DNA of 64,000 nt, taken from the NCBI RefSeq assembly GCF_900111585.1, contig NZ_FOHI01000003.1, positions 62,001 through 126,000 of the forward strand, written 5' to 3'. Below, in pieces: positions 33,830-46,100 of this stretch; the first letter of the stretch is position 1, and the number at the start of each line of letters is the position of its first letter. The stretch comes from Nitrosospira multiformis (GTDB lineage Bacteria; Pseudomonadota; Gammaproteobacteria; Burkholderiales; Nitrosomonadaceae). A program made the position numbers and the translations under genes. The notes below the pieces were generated by a model. That model ran no database searches, had not been told where the DNA came from, and worked only from the letters and a program-made list of their open reading frames with translations.

Positions 33830-35326
33830 ATGAAAATGAAGCTGAGCAAAATAGCGCTGTCCATCGCGGCACTCAGTATGGCCCCGGCTGCTTTCGCCCT
33901 GACACCCGCTCAGGTCGCAGCCGGTCCCACCACCTACGTCTGGCTGTCGGGCGCATCCGCCCCCACCAATGCCGTATTTCGCAGCGTCATGTCGCTTTGC
34001 AATGGCCTGGCAGGGAATGGCGGCGCCAATGACGCACACATGTACCTGGAAAGCAGTGGTGCTGAACCCGGGAAGAGCAGCGGTGACCGTGTCGCCTATG
34101 CCTGCACCATGAGTTCCGCTGCCGGCGCCCTGGCTGGGAAGAAAGTAGTGGTATATCACACTGTCGAGGGCGGGTCTTTCAATGCCTATGCGCCTCATCT
34201 CAGCATGGCAGGAGAGCCGAACCCCAACGGGTATCTGCCCGGTAACCTGAAGCGCATCAATGACATCGCTCTGCTTGGGGGCGGCGGTAAATGCGCGGCA
34301 GGCGCCGCTGCCTCCACCAACGTCACCCTGAATGGCGTGTCCTATCCCATTGCCCGCTACAACAACTGCGGCGATACCATTACGAAGACCTTTACCGCTT
34401 CGCTCAAGGGCGATGCGGCAGGGCTTCCGGGCCAAAGCTACCCGGATGGTGGTTTTTCGGATACGGAATACCTGATCAACAAGCAGAATCTGGATATTGC
34501 ATTGAACCTGAGCTCCCTTGGCGAGGAAGTGGCGACCAACATCGGACAAGCCTTTGGCGTAGCCGTGAGCTATCCGCTGTACCTCCAGTTGCAGAAGAAC
34601 GACGTTGCTACCGGCATCCTCGCTCCCACTTGCGATGACGGTTCACCCACCGCCCCCAACCTTACGCCTGCCTGCCAGCCCAGCCTGCCGGCGCAGCGCT
34701 ATACCACTATTGCCAGCAGGGATTCGGTCAGCAGTGTGGATGGCAGCCTGCTTGGCGGTCCGGCAGGGTCGATCGTCAATCTGGTGCGCCGCGTACCCAC
34801 CTCCGGTACCCAGTCTGCCTCGAATATGCGCTTCCTCAACAAGCCCTGTTCAACCGGGATATCGCAGGGCGCCTTGGAGCCCGCGCGCGCGACCGACAGC
34901 ACGGCAACCGCCATTGTGAGCGAGCAGTCCAGCACCGGTGGCGTCAAGAGCGCGCTGAATACCGCAACCGGAGTAAGCCAGTTCGCACTGGGGGTGGTAT
35001 CCATGGAAAATACGCCGGCGCCGACCGCCACGACCGAGCGGTGGGCATTCGTCAGGCTGGATCGTGTGTCTCCAAATATCGATGCCCAGCAGCGTGCCGA
35101 GGCGATGGATGGTTCCTACAACTTCTGGTACGAGCTGGCGGCATTCACTGCCGGCGGCTCCATTAGTCCCGCCAGCCCAAGTGCTGCTGCCTTGATCACC
35201 GCGGTTGCTGCCACTCTGGGTGAAAGTGACCTGAAGGGTATCTTCGCCACGCCCGTGGCGGGAGCCAGCGGCCCCACCTCCAAAGGCGCGCGCTTCGGCA
35301 ATTCCTGCTTACCCGCTGGCCAATAG
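33830..35326 (+). CDS. secreted protein of unknown function beside the two-partner secretion pair
   Basis: A 498-residue protein with a clear signal peptide (MKMKLSKIALSIAALSMAPA, cleavage AFA-LTP) after AAAGGA. The mature part contains TTYVWLSGASAPTNAVFRSV near the start, several Cys residues that may form disulphides (two early, CDDG and CQPS in the middle, NSCLPAGQ at the end), and a Gly/Ser-rich C-terminus. The early VWLSGASAPT segment recalls a periplasmic binding-protein-like fold but I cannot place it. It lies 91 bp after the PEP-CTERM gene and 106 bp before the FhaC-like gene, so it may be a co-secreted partner or an assembly factor. Confidence 0.75.
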   Translation: MKMKLSKIALSIAALSMAPAAFALTPAQVAAGPTTYVWLSGASAPTNAVFRSVMSLCNGLAGNGGANDAHMYLESSGAEPGKSSGDRVAYACTMSSAAGALAGKKVVVYHTVEGGSFNAYAPHLSMAGEPNPNGYLPGNLKRINDIALLGGGGKCAAGAAASTNVTLNGVSYPIARYNNCGDTITKTFTASLKGDAAGLPGQSYPDGGFSDTEYLINKQNLDIALNLSSLGEEVATNIGQAFGVAVSYPLYLQLQKNDVATGILAPTCDDGSPTAPNLTPACQPSLPAQRYTTIASRDSVSSVDGSLLGGPAGSIVNLVRRVPTSGTQSASNMRFLNKPCSTGISQGALEPARATDSTATAIVSEQSSTGGVKSALNTATGVSQFALGVVSMENTPAPTATTERWAFVRLDRVSPNIDAQQRAEAMDGSYNFWYELAAFTAGGSISPASPSAAALITAVAATLGESDLKGIFATPVAGASGPTSKGARFGNSCLPAGQ

Positions 35327-35373
35327 GCCTGTCACTTACGGGGGTGGTGCAACGCCGCCCCCATATGCTGCTC

Positions 35374-35398
35374 GGGACAGCTCTTTCAGAGCTGTCCC
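35374..35398 (+). terminator. perfect hairpin between the secreted protein and the FhaC-like gene
   Basis: GGGACAGCTC-TTTCA-GAGCTGTCCC is a perfect 10-bp stem with a 5-nt loop, 47 bp after the stop. No T-run follows. A second GC-rich hairpin (ggggg...ccccc, 35339-35361) lies just before it. The pair may set mRNA ratios within the locus rather than terminate fully. Confidence 0.5.
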
Positions 35399-35432
35399 AT
35401 TCGCACGTACAGGAACTGGTTCGGCTTGGTTG

Positions 35433-37001
35433 ATGTTGCCAATATTAAATAAATTGCTGCGGGTGGGAGGGCTGCTTAGCCTCGCAGGCTGGATCCACTT
35501 GTCTCACGCGCAGGAAGCCCGTTTCGATGTATTCGAATACCGGCTGGAAGGTGCCACATTGTTGCCCGTCACAGTGGTGGAGCAGGCGGTTTATCCCCAT
35601 CTCGGTGAAAACAAGAGCCTGGAGGACGTGGAGCGGGCACGTGATGCACTCGAGCGCGCCTATCATGACGCGGGCTATCTGACTGTACTCGTGAGCATTC
35701 CCCAGCAGAAAGTCGATGAGGCGGTGGTCAGGCTGCAGGTGACCGAAGCGCCGGTAAAGCGTCTGCGCGTGGTGGAATCCCGCTATTTCAGTCCGGCGGA
35801 TATCAAGGCGGCGATACCGGAACTGGCAGAAGGCAAAGTGCCTAACTTTCCCGAAATGCAGAAGCAGCTGGAAAGTCTGAACCGTTCGGCCGATCGCAGG
35901 ATAACCCCCGTTTTAAGGGCAGGAAAGACACCCGGCACGGTCGAGGTGGATCTGAAAGTGAAGGATCAGTTGCCCCTCCATGGGAGCGTGGAGTTGAACA
36001 GCCGCCAGATTCCCAATACGACCTTGACCCGGCTGAGCGCGAACCTGAGTTGGGACAATCTGTGGCACCGGCAGCACAGTCTGGGCGTGACAGGATTGAT
36101 TGCCCCAGAGAATCCGGACGAGAGCAAGGTCATTTCCGCCAATTACACTCTGCCGATACCGTTCGGCGGTTTTCTCGCCTTATATAGCGTCTATTCCGCT
36201 TCGAACGTGGCTTCACTGGGTACGCTCAATGTGCTCGGCAATGGCCTGATCGTGGGGGGGCGCTACATTCTGCCGCTGCCAGGAAGTGAAAAATTCTTCC
36301 ATACAGCAACGCTGGGATTGGATTACAAGGATTTTACCCAGACGGTAAACCTCATCGACGGTGGCAATTTCAACACGCCGATTACCTATCTTCCATTCAC
36401 CGTGGGCTGGGATGGAAGCTGGCTGGGAGAAGGAAGAACAACCAAGCTCGGGTTATCGGCGAATTTCCATGTGCGCGGACTGGTTGGTGACGAAGAGGAA
36501 TTCGCCAATAAGCGCTTTAAAGGCAGCGCTAATTACATCTATCTGCGTGGCAATTTTTCCCACACGGAAACGTGGCGCCAGGGTTGGGGATTAGCCGGCC
36601 GGGCGAGCTGGCAAATTGCGGGGCAGCCGCTTATCGCAAATGAGCAGTCTATCGTGGGCGGCGTCAATACCGTGCGCGGTTATCGTGAGGTTTCTGCCCT
36701 GGGCGACGACAGCGTTACGGGAGGCCTCGAGGTCTTTACGCCCAATTACGCCACATATCTGCTCCAGGGACTGGATGAATTCCGTCTTCTGGCCTTTATT
36801 GATGCAGGAATCGTGCGAGTGCAGCAGCCCTTGCCCGGGCAGAAAGATCGCTTTGATCTTGCGGGTACCGGGATGGGTTTTCGTCTCAAGGGTTGGAAGG
36901 GCTTATCGGCCGACGTGGCCTGGGCCGTGGCGCTCGAAGAAGTTGGAAGAACGAAGGCGGGAGACAAGCGCGTGCACTTTCTTTTTCGGCACGCGTGGTG
37001 A
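35433..37001 (+). CDS. ShlB/FhaC/HecB-family two-partner secretion transporter (TpsB)
   Basis: A 522-residue Omp85-superfamily protein. The signal ends near SHA-QEA. Two POTRA domains follow (FEYRLEGATLLPVTVVEQAV and VKRLRVVESRYFSPADIKAA, about 30-190), then a 16-strand barrel. The loop-6 motif VNTVRGYRE is at about residue 411. The C-terminus ends VHFLFRHAW with the aromatic last residue of barrel proteins. The ATG at 35433 is preferred over a TTG 3 bp earlier. It exports the large haemagglutinin encoded next. A lone TpsB-TpsA pair with 127 bp between the genes is the normal arrangement. Confidence 0.95.
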   Translation: MLPILNKLLRVGGLLSLAGWIHLSHAQEARFDVFEYRLEGATLLPVTVVEQAVYPHLGENKSLEDVERARDALERAYHDAGYLTVLVSIPQQKVDEAVVRLQVTEAPVKRLRVVESRYFSPADIKAAIPELAEGKVPNFPEMQKQLESLNRSADRRITPVLRAGKTPGTVEVDLKVKDQLPLHGSVELNSRQIPNTTLTRLSANLSWDNLWHRQHSLGVTGLIAPENPDESKVISANYTLPIPFGGFLALYSVYSASNVASLGTLNVLGNGLIVGGRYILPLPGSEKFFHTATLGLDYKDFTQTVNLIDGGNFNTPITYLPFTVGWDGSWLGEGRTTKLGLSANFHVRGLVGDEEEFANKRFKGSANYIYLRGNFSHTETWRQGWGLAGRASWQIAGQPLIANEQSIVGGVNTVRGYREVSALGDDSVTGGLEVFTPNYATYLLQGLDEFRLLAFIDAGIVRVQQPLPGQKDRFDLAGTGMGFRLKGWKGLSADVAWAVALEEVGRTKAGDKRVHFLFRHAW

Positions 37002-37128
37002 TCATGCCTGCTGTCGTAACGATCCGTATGACGCATGATTTTTCTGAAGCAAGATTGAGGAATCACTCTATTGCCGCCATGCTCGGCAGTATGAGTGTTC
37101 CCTCCTGTCTCCTCGAGGAATTGAAAAG

Positions 37129-40100
37129 ATGAATCGGAATATCTACCGGCTTATTTTCAACAAGGCTCTGGGCATGTTGATTCCCGTTGCAGAAACCACA
37201 CGGTGCCGTAGTGGCAAGGCTAGAAGCGGTACAGTTCTGCTCATGACCGGGCTGCTGGCGACAACCGCGCAGGCGGAACTGCCCGTGCCTTGCGCAGGAG
37301 GGAGCTGTGGCGGCACCGTTCCTGATTTCGTCACCGCCGGCCAGGCGAATTATGACGTTCATGGCCCCAATGCGGTGGTCAACCAAGTGGGCGATAAAGC
37401 CATCCTCAACTGGGAAAGCTTCAATGTCAGTCCCGGTCATTCGGTTCAGTTCCAGCAGGTGGAAAGTCTTGCTACGCAGAACCTGGTGCAGGGCGCGAAT
37501 TTTACGACACTGAACCGCGTCTGGGACAACGATCCGAGCGTGATTGCAGGCATCCTGAGCCAGGCTGTCGGGCAGAATGCAAACGTCATTCTGGTCAATA
37601 CCAATGGTATTGCCTTCATGGGTTCCTCTCAAGTAAATCTCAACAGCTTTACCGCCAGCAGTCTGGATATCCACGACAACTTCATCCTCAATGCTTTTCT
37701 CACTACCGAGAAGGCGGTTCCACAATTCGAAGGTTCAGGCGGTTTCATCAAGGTTTTCGAAGGTGCGCGGATCACGGCCGGTAGCCAGGGGCGGGTCATG
37801 TTGATCGCACCGACAGTGATCAATAAAGGCATAGTGGAAGCGCCCGACGGACAGGTGATTGCAGCCGCGGGCACCAAGGTGTTCTTGCGCTCCGCCTCGG
37901 CCGAGCCCGTGGATGCCAATGTGCGCGGGCTTCTGGTCGAAGTCGACAGTCCGGCGGGATTGAGTGATTTCGAGACTTCCAACACGAACATCAAAGACGG
38001 CAAGCTCGATGGCCAGGCAGTTGCGCTGAAGGATACGGCACTGGACAAGCTCGGCCACGTGACCAATCTGGGTGAGCTGAGCACGCCGCGCGGCAATATC
38101 ACCATGGTGGGTTATGCCGTCAACCAGGAAGGCATCGCCCGGGCCACCACCTCGGTGATCGCCAATGGCTCCGTATACCTGCTGGCGAAAGATGCTGCCA
38201 TGGCTCAGGACAGCTCGATGCGCGGCGGCCGGGCAACGCTCGGCGCCGGTAGCCTGACGGAGGTGTTACCGGATGTATCCGATCAAACGGGTGTGCTGGA
38301 TGGATTGACAGGCACCGGCCTGGTGCTGCCCTCTCAGGTGAGAGTGCTGGGACAGGACGTGCGCATGGAAAGGGGGGCTGTGATCAACGCGCCGGCAGGC
38401 CAAGTGGATTTTTTCGCGCTGGATAATCCAAGTTTGCTTTTTCAGCCCGGTGATCCGTTCAGGCAGGCATTCGATGCTCCTGCTTCCAATACTGCCCGCA
38501 TTCACATTGACAGCGGCGCCCTTATCAATGTCGCCGGATTGGAAAATGTAAAAGTTTCCACGGCACGAAACGCGGTGGAAGTGGAATTGCGCGGGGATGA
38601 ACTGAAAGATTCTCCCGGCAACCGGGACGGTCCGCTGCGCAGCCAGAAAGTTTATGTCGACATCAACCGCGCACTGGCCAACGCCGATTCCGGCACTCCC
38701 ACGCTGATCGCGAAAGATAGCCTGCAAGCTTACCAGGCGCGCCTCGAGCGTACGGTGGCGGAAAGATCCACGGAGGGCGGCGCGGTGCGCGTGAACTCGC
38801 AGGGAGAAGCCATCATTGCTCCCGGCGCGGTGATCGATATATCCGCCGGTAGCTTGAGCTACACGCCTTCCAGCGTGAAAACGACCTTGCTCATGTCCCG
38901 GGGAGTATTGACCGACATTGCGAATGCCCGGGCCGATGTGCGTTACGACGGCATCGCCACCCGTTACGTGCAGGATTTCGGCCGCTGGAACGTGAAAGAA
39001 GTGATCGACCTCGGGCAGACCTTCAACTATGACCCCGGTTATAACGAAGGCAAGAATGCCGGCGCTCTGGAAGTCATGGGCCTGCGCGCGGTGGTCATGC
39101 AGGGGGACGTGCAGGGGCGCACGATCGTGGGAGAAGTACAGCGCGACAAGGGCATCATGCCGGAGGGTGCGCGGTTGACTCTTGGCAGTAATCCGCTAGC
39201 GAACAATATCAACGGTCTCGATTACAAGCATAACCAGCAGATCGAGCTGAGCAGCGAGGGACCCTTGCTGCCGGGAAGTTTCAAATTCGGCGACACGCTG
39301 TCATCCGATCTCGTCAATAAACTGCGCCTCAACCCGGCGCTGCTAGGCAGGGACAAGGTCGCCAACCTGGAAATTTTCAGTAATCAGGCAGGGGAAGTGC
39401 GCGAGGCTTTACGGGTGCCGCAAGGCGGCAGCGTGCATATCACGGCGCAGGGAGTGAAGGTCGAAGCGGACATCGACGCCCCAGCCGGCTCAATTATGCT
39501 TCATGCAAACAGAAACGATCTTCCGGGACGTTCATCCGGTCCGCTGAATCTCGTTGTAGCCGAAGGAGTCACGCTGTCCGCGCGCGGTGCGTGGGTAAAT
39601 GAATTGCGTGGAGTGCCTGCAGGCTCCGACGAAGTAGGTCTGGTAAACGGCGGCAGGATAGCTCTCTCGGCTATTGACGATCTTGCTCTCGGGAAAAATA
39701 CGCTGCTGGATGTCACTGGCGGCGGCAGGCTCAAGGTGGATAGTCAAGGCAGCGTGATTGCCGGCAACGGGGGTGACATCAGCCTGTCCGGCAATGCCGT
39801 TTCCGGGCTGGCTGATAATGTGCGCGGTTACGGGATTGGCAAAGGCGGTACTTTCTCGGTTGCGAGCAATAGAATTCAGATTGGCGGCACGCCGGATAGT
39901 ACGGCCGGGGCAGTCAATCTCGATCCCGGGTTTTTCGAGCGGGGCGGGTTTGGCGATATCAATCTGGCAGGAAATGAGAGCGTCACGTTATCCGAGGGTG
40001 TGAAGATCAAACCCACCCTCCTTAGCCTCGAATTGCAGCCTGACTACAGCTTGAGACCAAGCGGCAGCAGAATGGAAGATTTTACGCGCCTGGTCAAACT

Positions 40101-43100
40101 CGATGATCTCGTGCGCGAGCCGGTCAGCTTGAGCCTTACAGCAGAAAATCCCGACGAGCGGGGCGCAGCCGATGTGGCAATCGGGGTGGGCGCGCATATC
40201 GAGGCGGATCCCGGAGCAGAAATCACGCTGGCAGCAGCGCGTTCGATGAACATACAAGGGCGTATCACCGCGCCCGGTGGCAGCATCACGGCAACGCTCG
40301 ATCATAGCCACAGCTTCAACTTCAATGCAAGCAACAGTCTCTGGCTGGGCAAGCAGGCGTTACTCGATGTATCCGGCAAGGCTCTTACATACCTCGACAG
40401 TCAGCGCCTCACCCAGGGCGAGGTGCTAAGCGGCGGGTCAGTGACGCTGAACGCGCAGTTCGGATATGTCGTGGCCGAGCCAGGGTCTCATATCAATCTG
40501 GCGGGTGCTGCGCCCGTCCGCCTGGACATCCAGAACCAGGCCGGAGGCCTGGGGCAATGGGTAGGCAGCGATGCAGGAAGATTGAGTGTCATTGCGCGCG
40601 AAGGCATGCTGTTCGAGGGCAGCATTATGGCGCAGCCGGGTAGCGCGTCAAATCGTGCGGGGGCACTTGATGTCGTTCTGGGACTTCTGGACGTGGACGA
40701 TGCCCAGAATAAAGGCTTTCCGCTCGGAGAGCGCGTATTGAGTCTGGGGCCGACGGGAACGCCGCAGACGCCAGGCCTCGCTCCCGGATCCATTATTCCG
40801 GCTGGACTTAACGGGAAAGCCACGATTGGCGCCGCGGCACTCGAAGCGGCAGGGCTTGACCGTATCGCCCTAAAAAGCCGGGATGTCATCCGGCTGGAAA
40901 ATGACCTGAATCTCGGCGCCAACCGCCCGTTGCCGTTGAAAGAAGTGGTGCTGGATACACCACGCATTGAAATGGCAGGAGGCGAAGCTGCACTGAAAGC
41001 GGAAGTCTTGCGGCTTGGCAATTTCGATGCCAATCGCGTGGATGTGGCCAATACGCCGCTTGCCGGCGCCGGTGGGTTCAAGGCGGAGGCACAGTTGCTG
41101 GAACTGGCAGGCAACCTGACGCTCAGCGGGATGTCACGTGCTGAGTTCACCGGTGCTCAGGAAATAAGGTTTTCGGGTATAAGCAGTGGCGGCTCGCCGC
41201 GTCCGGCAGGCACGCTTTCAAGTGCCGCTGACCTGGCTTTCAGTGGCGCCGTGATCGCCCCCACAACTTATAGCCAGGTCAGCATCCTGGCGCCGGACCG
41301 AACGGTGGCGTTCAGCAGCAACGCAACGCGCCCGATACAGCCTCTTTCCGCGCTCGGCAGCTTGACGGTAACAGCCGCAAATATCGTGCAGGGGGGCAAT
41401 ATATGGGCTCCGTTCGGCCAGCTGACCTTCAGCGCGACCGATACGCTTACATTCAAGGATGGCAGCCTGACTTCGGTTGCTGCCGGACCCGGCACCCTCG
41501 CTCCGTTTGGCGTGCTCGCGAATGGCCGAAGCTGGCTTTATAAACCGGATGCCTTCGAGATTCCGCAGCTTGCGTTACCAGAAAAATCAGTTCGGGTGCA
41601 GGCGGCGAATATCGATATGCGAGCAGGAGCGGTAGTCGATCTGGCAGGTGGAGGAGACTTGCAGGCTTACGAGTTCAGCGTGGGGCCCGGGGGGTCGCGT
41701 GATATTCTCGGCGATACCGGCATCTATGCCATCCTGCCCGGCTATACGAGTGGATTTGCGCCGGGCGATAGGCAGGAGAATACCGGTTTCGACCGCGGGA
41801 TGGGAGATGCGGTTTATCTCTCCGGTGTATCGGGGCTGCCGGCGGGAGTTTACACGCTGCTTCCAGCGCACTATGCCTTGCTGCCGGGGGCCTATGCCAT
41901 AAGACTCGATACCGGCGTGCATAATCTGCTGCCGGGGCAAGCGTACAGCAAACAGGATGGGACACAGGTCGTGCCGGGCTACGTCACCGACAGCCGGGCC
42001 CGGGATTGGGCGGGAACCCCGCGTGATGCAGTCTGGAGCGGTTTCGAAGTACTCAACCGCGAACAAGTCTTGCAACGCTCGGAAATCACGCTCACGCGCG
42101 CCTCGGATTTTTTTACGAGCAGTAACAGCCGGCCGCAGGATGCCGGCCTCCTTTCCATGGATACCACCGGCAATCTCAAGCTGGATGCCGTTTTCAAACT
42201 GGCGGCAGGCACTGGAGGGCGGGGTGCCGCAGTAGACATCAGTGCTCCCAGAATTGCAATCACCAGCGATACGTCTTCGGAAGCAGGCGGAGTCGATCCG
42301 CTGGCTACACGAATTTCAGCGAGTGCGCTCAATGCCCTGGGTGCATCGAGTCTGCTCATCGGGGGCACGCGCAGCCGCGGCGACACCACAAGCGATGGCA
42401 CTACGCTGCTGGTGGGCGCTGAAGAGGTAACACTGGCCAATGACGTCAATCACGCGCTGAAGGGAGATGAAGTCATTCTGGCGGCAAAGGACGCACTCAC
42501 CCTGAAATCGGGCAGTGCCATCGAGACTCAAGGCGGTGAGGCCGCCAGCGGGGACGGTAGCTACAATACAGCCGGTAACGGAGCGCTGGTACGGTCAGCC
42601 TCCACTTTTGCCCCATTTTCTCGCAGCGGCGGACCTGATCGGAGTCAGGGGACGCTGATCGGTGAAGCAGGCAGTGTTATCCGATCTGGAAATTCAATCA
42701 CGCTCGATGCCACCAGGCAGAACACTTTTGCAGGGACGCCCGTTTTTGCTGACCGTCAGAATAATCCGATCGCCGGAAACCTGACGATCGGCGCCGCGCG
42801 TGTCAACTTCGGCAATGCTCCGTCAGGTTCCGAAGGCCTGACTCTCAGCCAGGGTGAACTTGACGGTCTGAACAACCTTAATTCGCTGACGCTGACGAGT
42901 TATTCCACTTTTGATCTTTATGGCGACGTGAGCGTGGGTGGCGTGAACGCCGAGGGCAAGCCTACGCAGCAGGCCTTGAATCTGCTGGGCGCGGGATTGG
43001 CCGGGCTGAATAACAGCGGTAAAACCGCTACCCTGCGCGCGACCAATATACTCATTGCCAATCCTGCGGGTGCGGCGTTTACGATGGGCGGAACACCCGG

Positions 43101-46100
43101 CAATGGGTCGCTGACAATACAGGCCGACACGTTGATACTGGGTGAGGGTGCCAAATCCGTCGAAGGATTCTCCCAAGTCGCTATCAGAGCGAATGAAATG
43201 GTTGGACGCGGTTCCGGCAGGGCCGATATTGCCGCCATCGAAACAAAACTGGATGTGGCAAGAATCCGCGGCGAGCAAGGCGCCACCCAGACTCTGGCTG
43301 CAGCGGGCAAACTCGATGCTTTCAGAAAGGAAGCGGATCGTGCACTCGCAGACGGAAATACGCTGGGAGCGAAGTGGATGCTCTCGGGCACCGAGGTGAT
43401 GTTCGATACGGAGGCTGATCTGCCTTCGGGACAACTTAAACTCGCGGCAACTACGGGCAATCTTGAGCTGGGTGCGAATGCGGTGGCGAATGCGGCGGGT
43501 CGCTTGGTGGCGTTCTTCGATGTAGAGCGCGCATCGCCCGGTGGCGTCATTGAACTGGCAAGTGAAGATGGCAACGTGGTGGTGCAGCCGGGGGCGCAGG
43601 TGAATGTATCTGCCGCATCCGGTGGAGACGCGGGCAAGGTGATCGTGCGCGCGGGCAATGGCACGGCGGCGATTGCCGCAGGCAGTCTGCAGGGCTCCGC
43701 CATGGCAGATACAGGCGGCAATACAGGTGGCAACACAGGTGACAAAAGAGGCAATGGTGCGGGTTTTGATCTGGATGTGGCAGCGCTGGCGGATTTCTCC
43801 ACGCTTAACACGGTTCTCAATCAGGGTGTATTCGATGGCGCAAGAACATTCCGTGTTCGTACGGGCGATGTCAGCCTCTCCGCATCCGATACGGTTAGGG
43901 CAAGAGAGATCCAGATTGCCGTGGATGATGGCAAGCTCGACCTCGCTGGGCATATCGACGTATCAGGTAAGGATGCGGGCCGCATCAATCTTTATGCAAG
44001 GAATGATGTCAACGTGCTGGTGGGCACGAAGCTCGACGCCTACTCCACCGGCAATGGAAAAAAAGGCGGTGGAGTCGAAATCGGTACCGCGGAAGGCAGG
44101 TTGAGTCTGGCTGAGGGCAGCGTGATCGATGTGCATGGCTACAATAGCGACCATGGTGGAGAGGGCGGAGAGGGTGGCAGAATCCTCCTGCGCGCACCCC
44201 GTCTGGGGAGTGGCGCCGGTAACGAAATCGCTCTGGACAATATAAACAGCAGTATCAACGGCGCTAAATCGGTGGTGATCGAGGCAGTCAAAATCTATGA
44301 TGGCATCGATGCGCTCACCGCCAGCGATGAGAGTGGAGGAAGCGGCGGCAGCGGTGTCACATTGAGTCTGGCTACTGTCAACGCCGACAATACCAGCTTT
44401 GCGTCCCACGCCGGAACAATTATGTCGCGTCTGGGCAAGACGGGCGAGAGCAGCTTTCATTTGCGTCCCGGCGTAGAGATACGTTCGACAGGCGATCTCA
44501 CGCTTGCCAATGACTGGAATCTTGGAGCCAGCCGCGCTGCGGGCGAACCCGGCATGCTCACCTTGCGGGCAGGGGGTGATCTTAAGCTGAACAGCAATCT
44601 CTCCGACGGCTTCAACGCAGCGACACCATTCAGCAGCGGAACCACCCCTGCCACGCTGCTGGCCGGAGATTCCTGGAGTTACCGGCTGATTGGAGGGGCA
44701 GATATCGGCGCCGCCGATCCCATGGCAGTCAAGACCGATGGAGGTGATGTCACGCTGGCGGCGGGCAAGCTTGTGCGCACGGGCACGGGGGATATCGGCA
44801 TTGCGGCGGGAGGGGATATCAAACTCGCCGATGGCAAATCGGTCATCTATACGAGCGGTCGCCCAGCCAATCCGGCTGATGGCTTTGTCACACCTGCAAA
44901 TGCTCAGTTCAGCCAGGACGGCGGTAATGTCAGCTTGGTAGCCTTGGGTAATATAGTCGGGACACCTTCGGCGCAGCTCTACTCCAATTGGTTGTTCCGC
45001 CAGGGCCGGTTGAATGATTCAACCGGCGCATATACGCTCCAGCCTGCCTGGTGGGTACGTTTCGATCAGTTCCAGCAAGGCGTTGGCGCCCTGGGAGGCG
45101 GTAACGTCACGCTGACTGCCGGCGGCAATATCGAGAATGTTTCGGCCAGTGCGCCGACCCAGGCGCGCATGACAACCATGAGCCCGGGTGCAGCCAAATT
45201 GTTCAAGACCGGTGGCGGCGATGTGCAAGTGGAAGCCGGAGCGGATTTACTGGGTGGACAGTATTATGCAGACCGGGGGGTTCTGGAGCTGAAGGCAGAC
45301 GGCAAGGTGGACAGCGGACAGAACGTGAATGGCAGTCCACTCTACACCATCCTGGCTGTGGGTGACGCGCAGGCGAGGGTTCAGGGGCGGGAAGATGTCA
45401 ACATCCAGACCGTATTGAATCCGCACCTGGTGGTTCAGTCATCCGGCAACAGTACGGCATTCAACATCAGAAATGTAACCAGCCCGACCTGGAGCCTGTT
45501 TTCCACCTATGGCCCGCGCAGCGGCGCGAGCCTGCAGAGCCTGTATGGCAATGTGGCGCTCCAGAATGGCGGAGGAGCAGGCGCAAATATACAGAGTGCA
45601 TATAGGGCGTCGCTCAACTTCAACATCAGTTCGGGAAGCTACAAACCGGCTCTGCTTTCCCTCCTGCCACCCAGCCTTTCCATTACCGCGTTTCGCAGCA
45701 ATATCGCGCTGAGCGCCGTGGACGACATCGTCCTGAGTCCAGCCGCCGATGGTCAGCTCACGTTGCTGGCCGCAAATTCGATCAGCATTCCAACTGTCGT
45801 ATCCATGAGTGACAGGGATCCCGCGCTGATTCCCGGCGCAGTCCGGCCAGGCAGGGAATCCAGTCAGTTTCCGAATACGGCGGTGAGCGCTGCTGACCTC
45901 GATCTTGTTCATGCTGCCGTTCCTGTTCACACGGGTGATATTCAACCCGCGCGTGTTTACGCGGTAGCCGGGGATGTCAAGGGCAATCCTTTCGAACTCT
46001 CCCTGGACCTGTCCAAGGCATTTTGGCTACGCGCCGGGCAGGACGTGCGCGATATAGGCATCCTAGCGCAGCATGCCAACCCTTCGGACGTCAGCCGGGT

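Noticed and set aside
42823-43953. 376-codon minus frame inside the adhesin gene
   Set aside because: Antisense to a repetitive beta-helix coding region; His/Arg/Cys-rich text is typical of such shadows.
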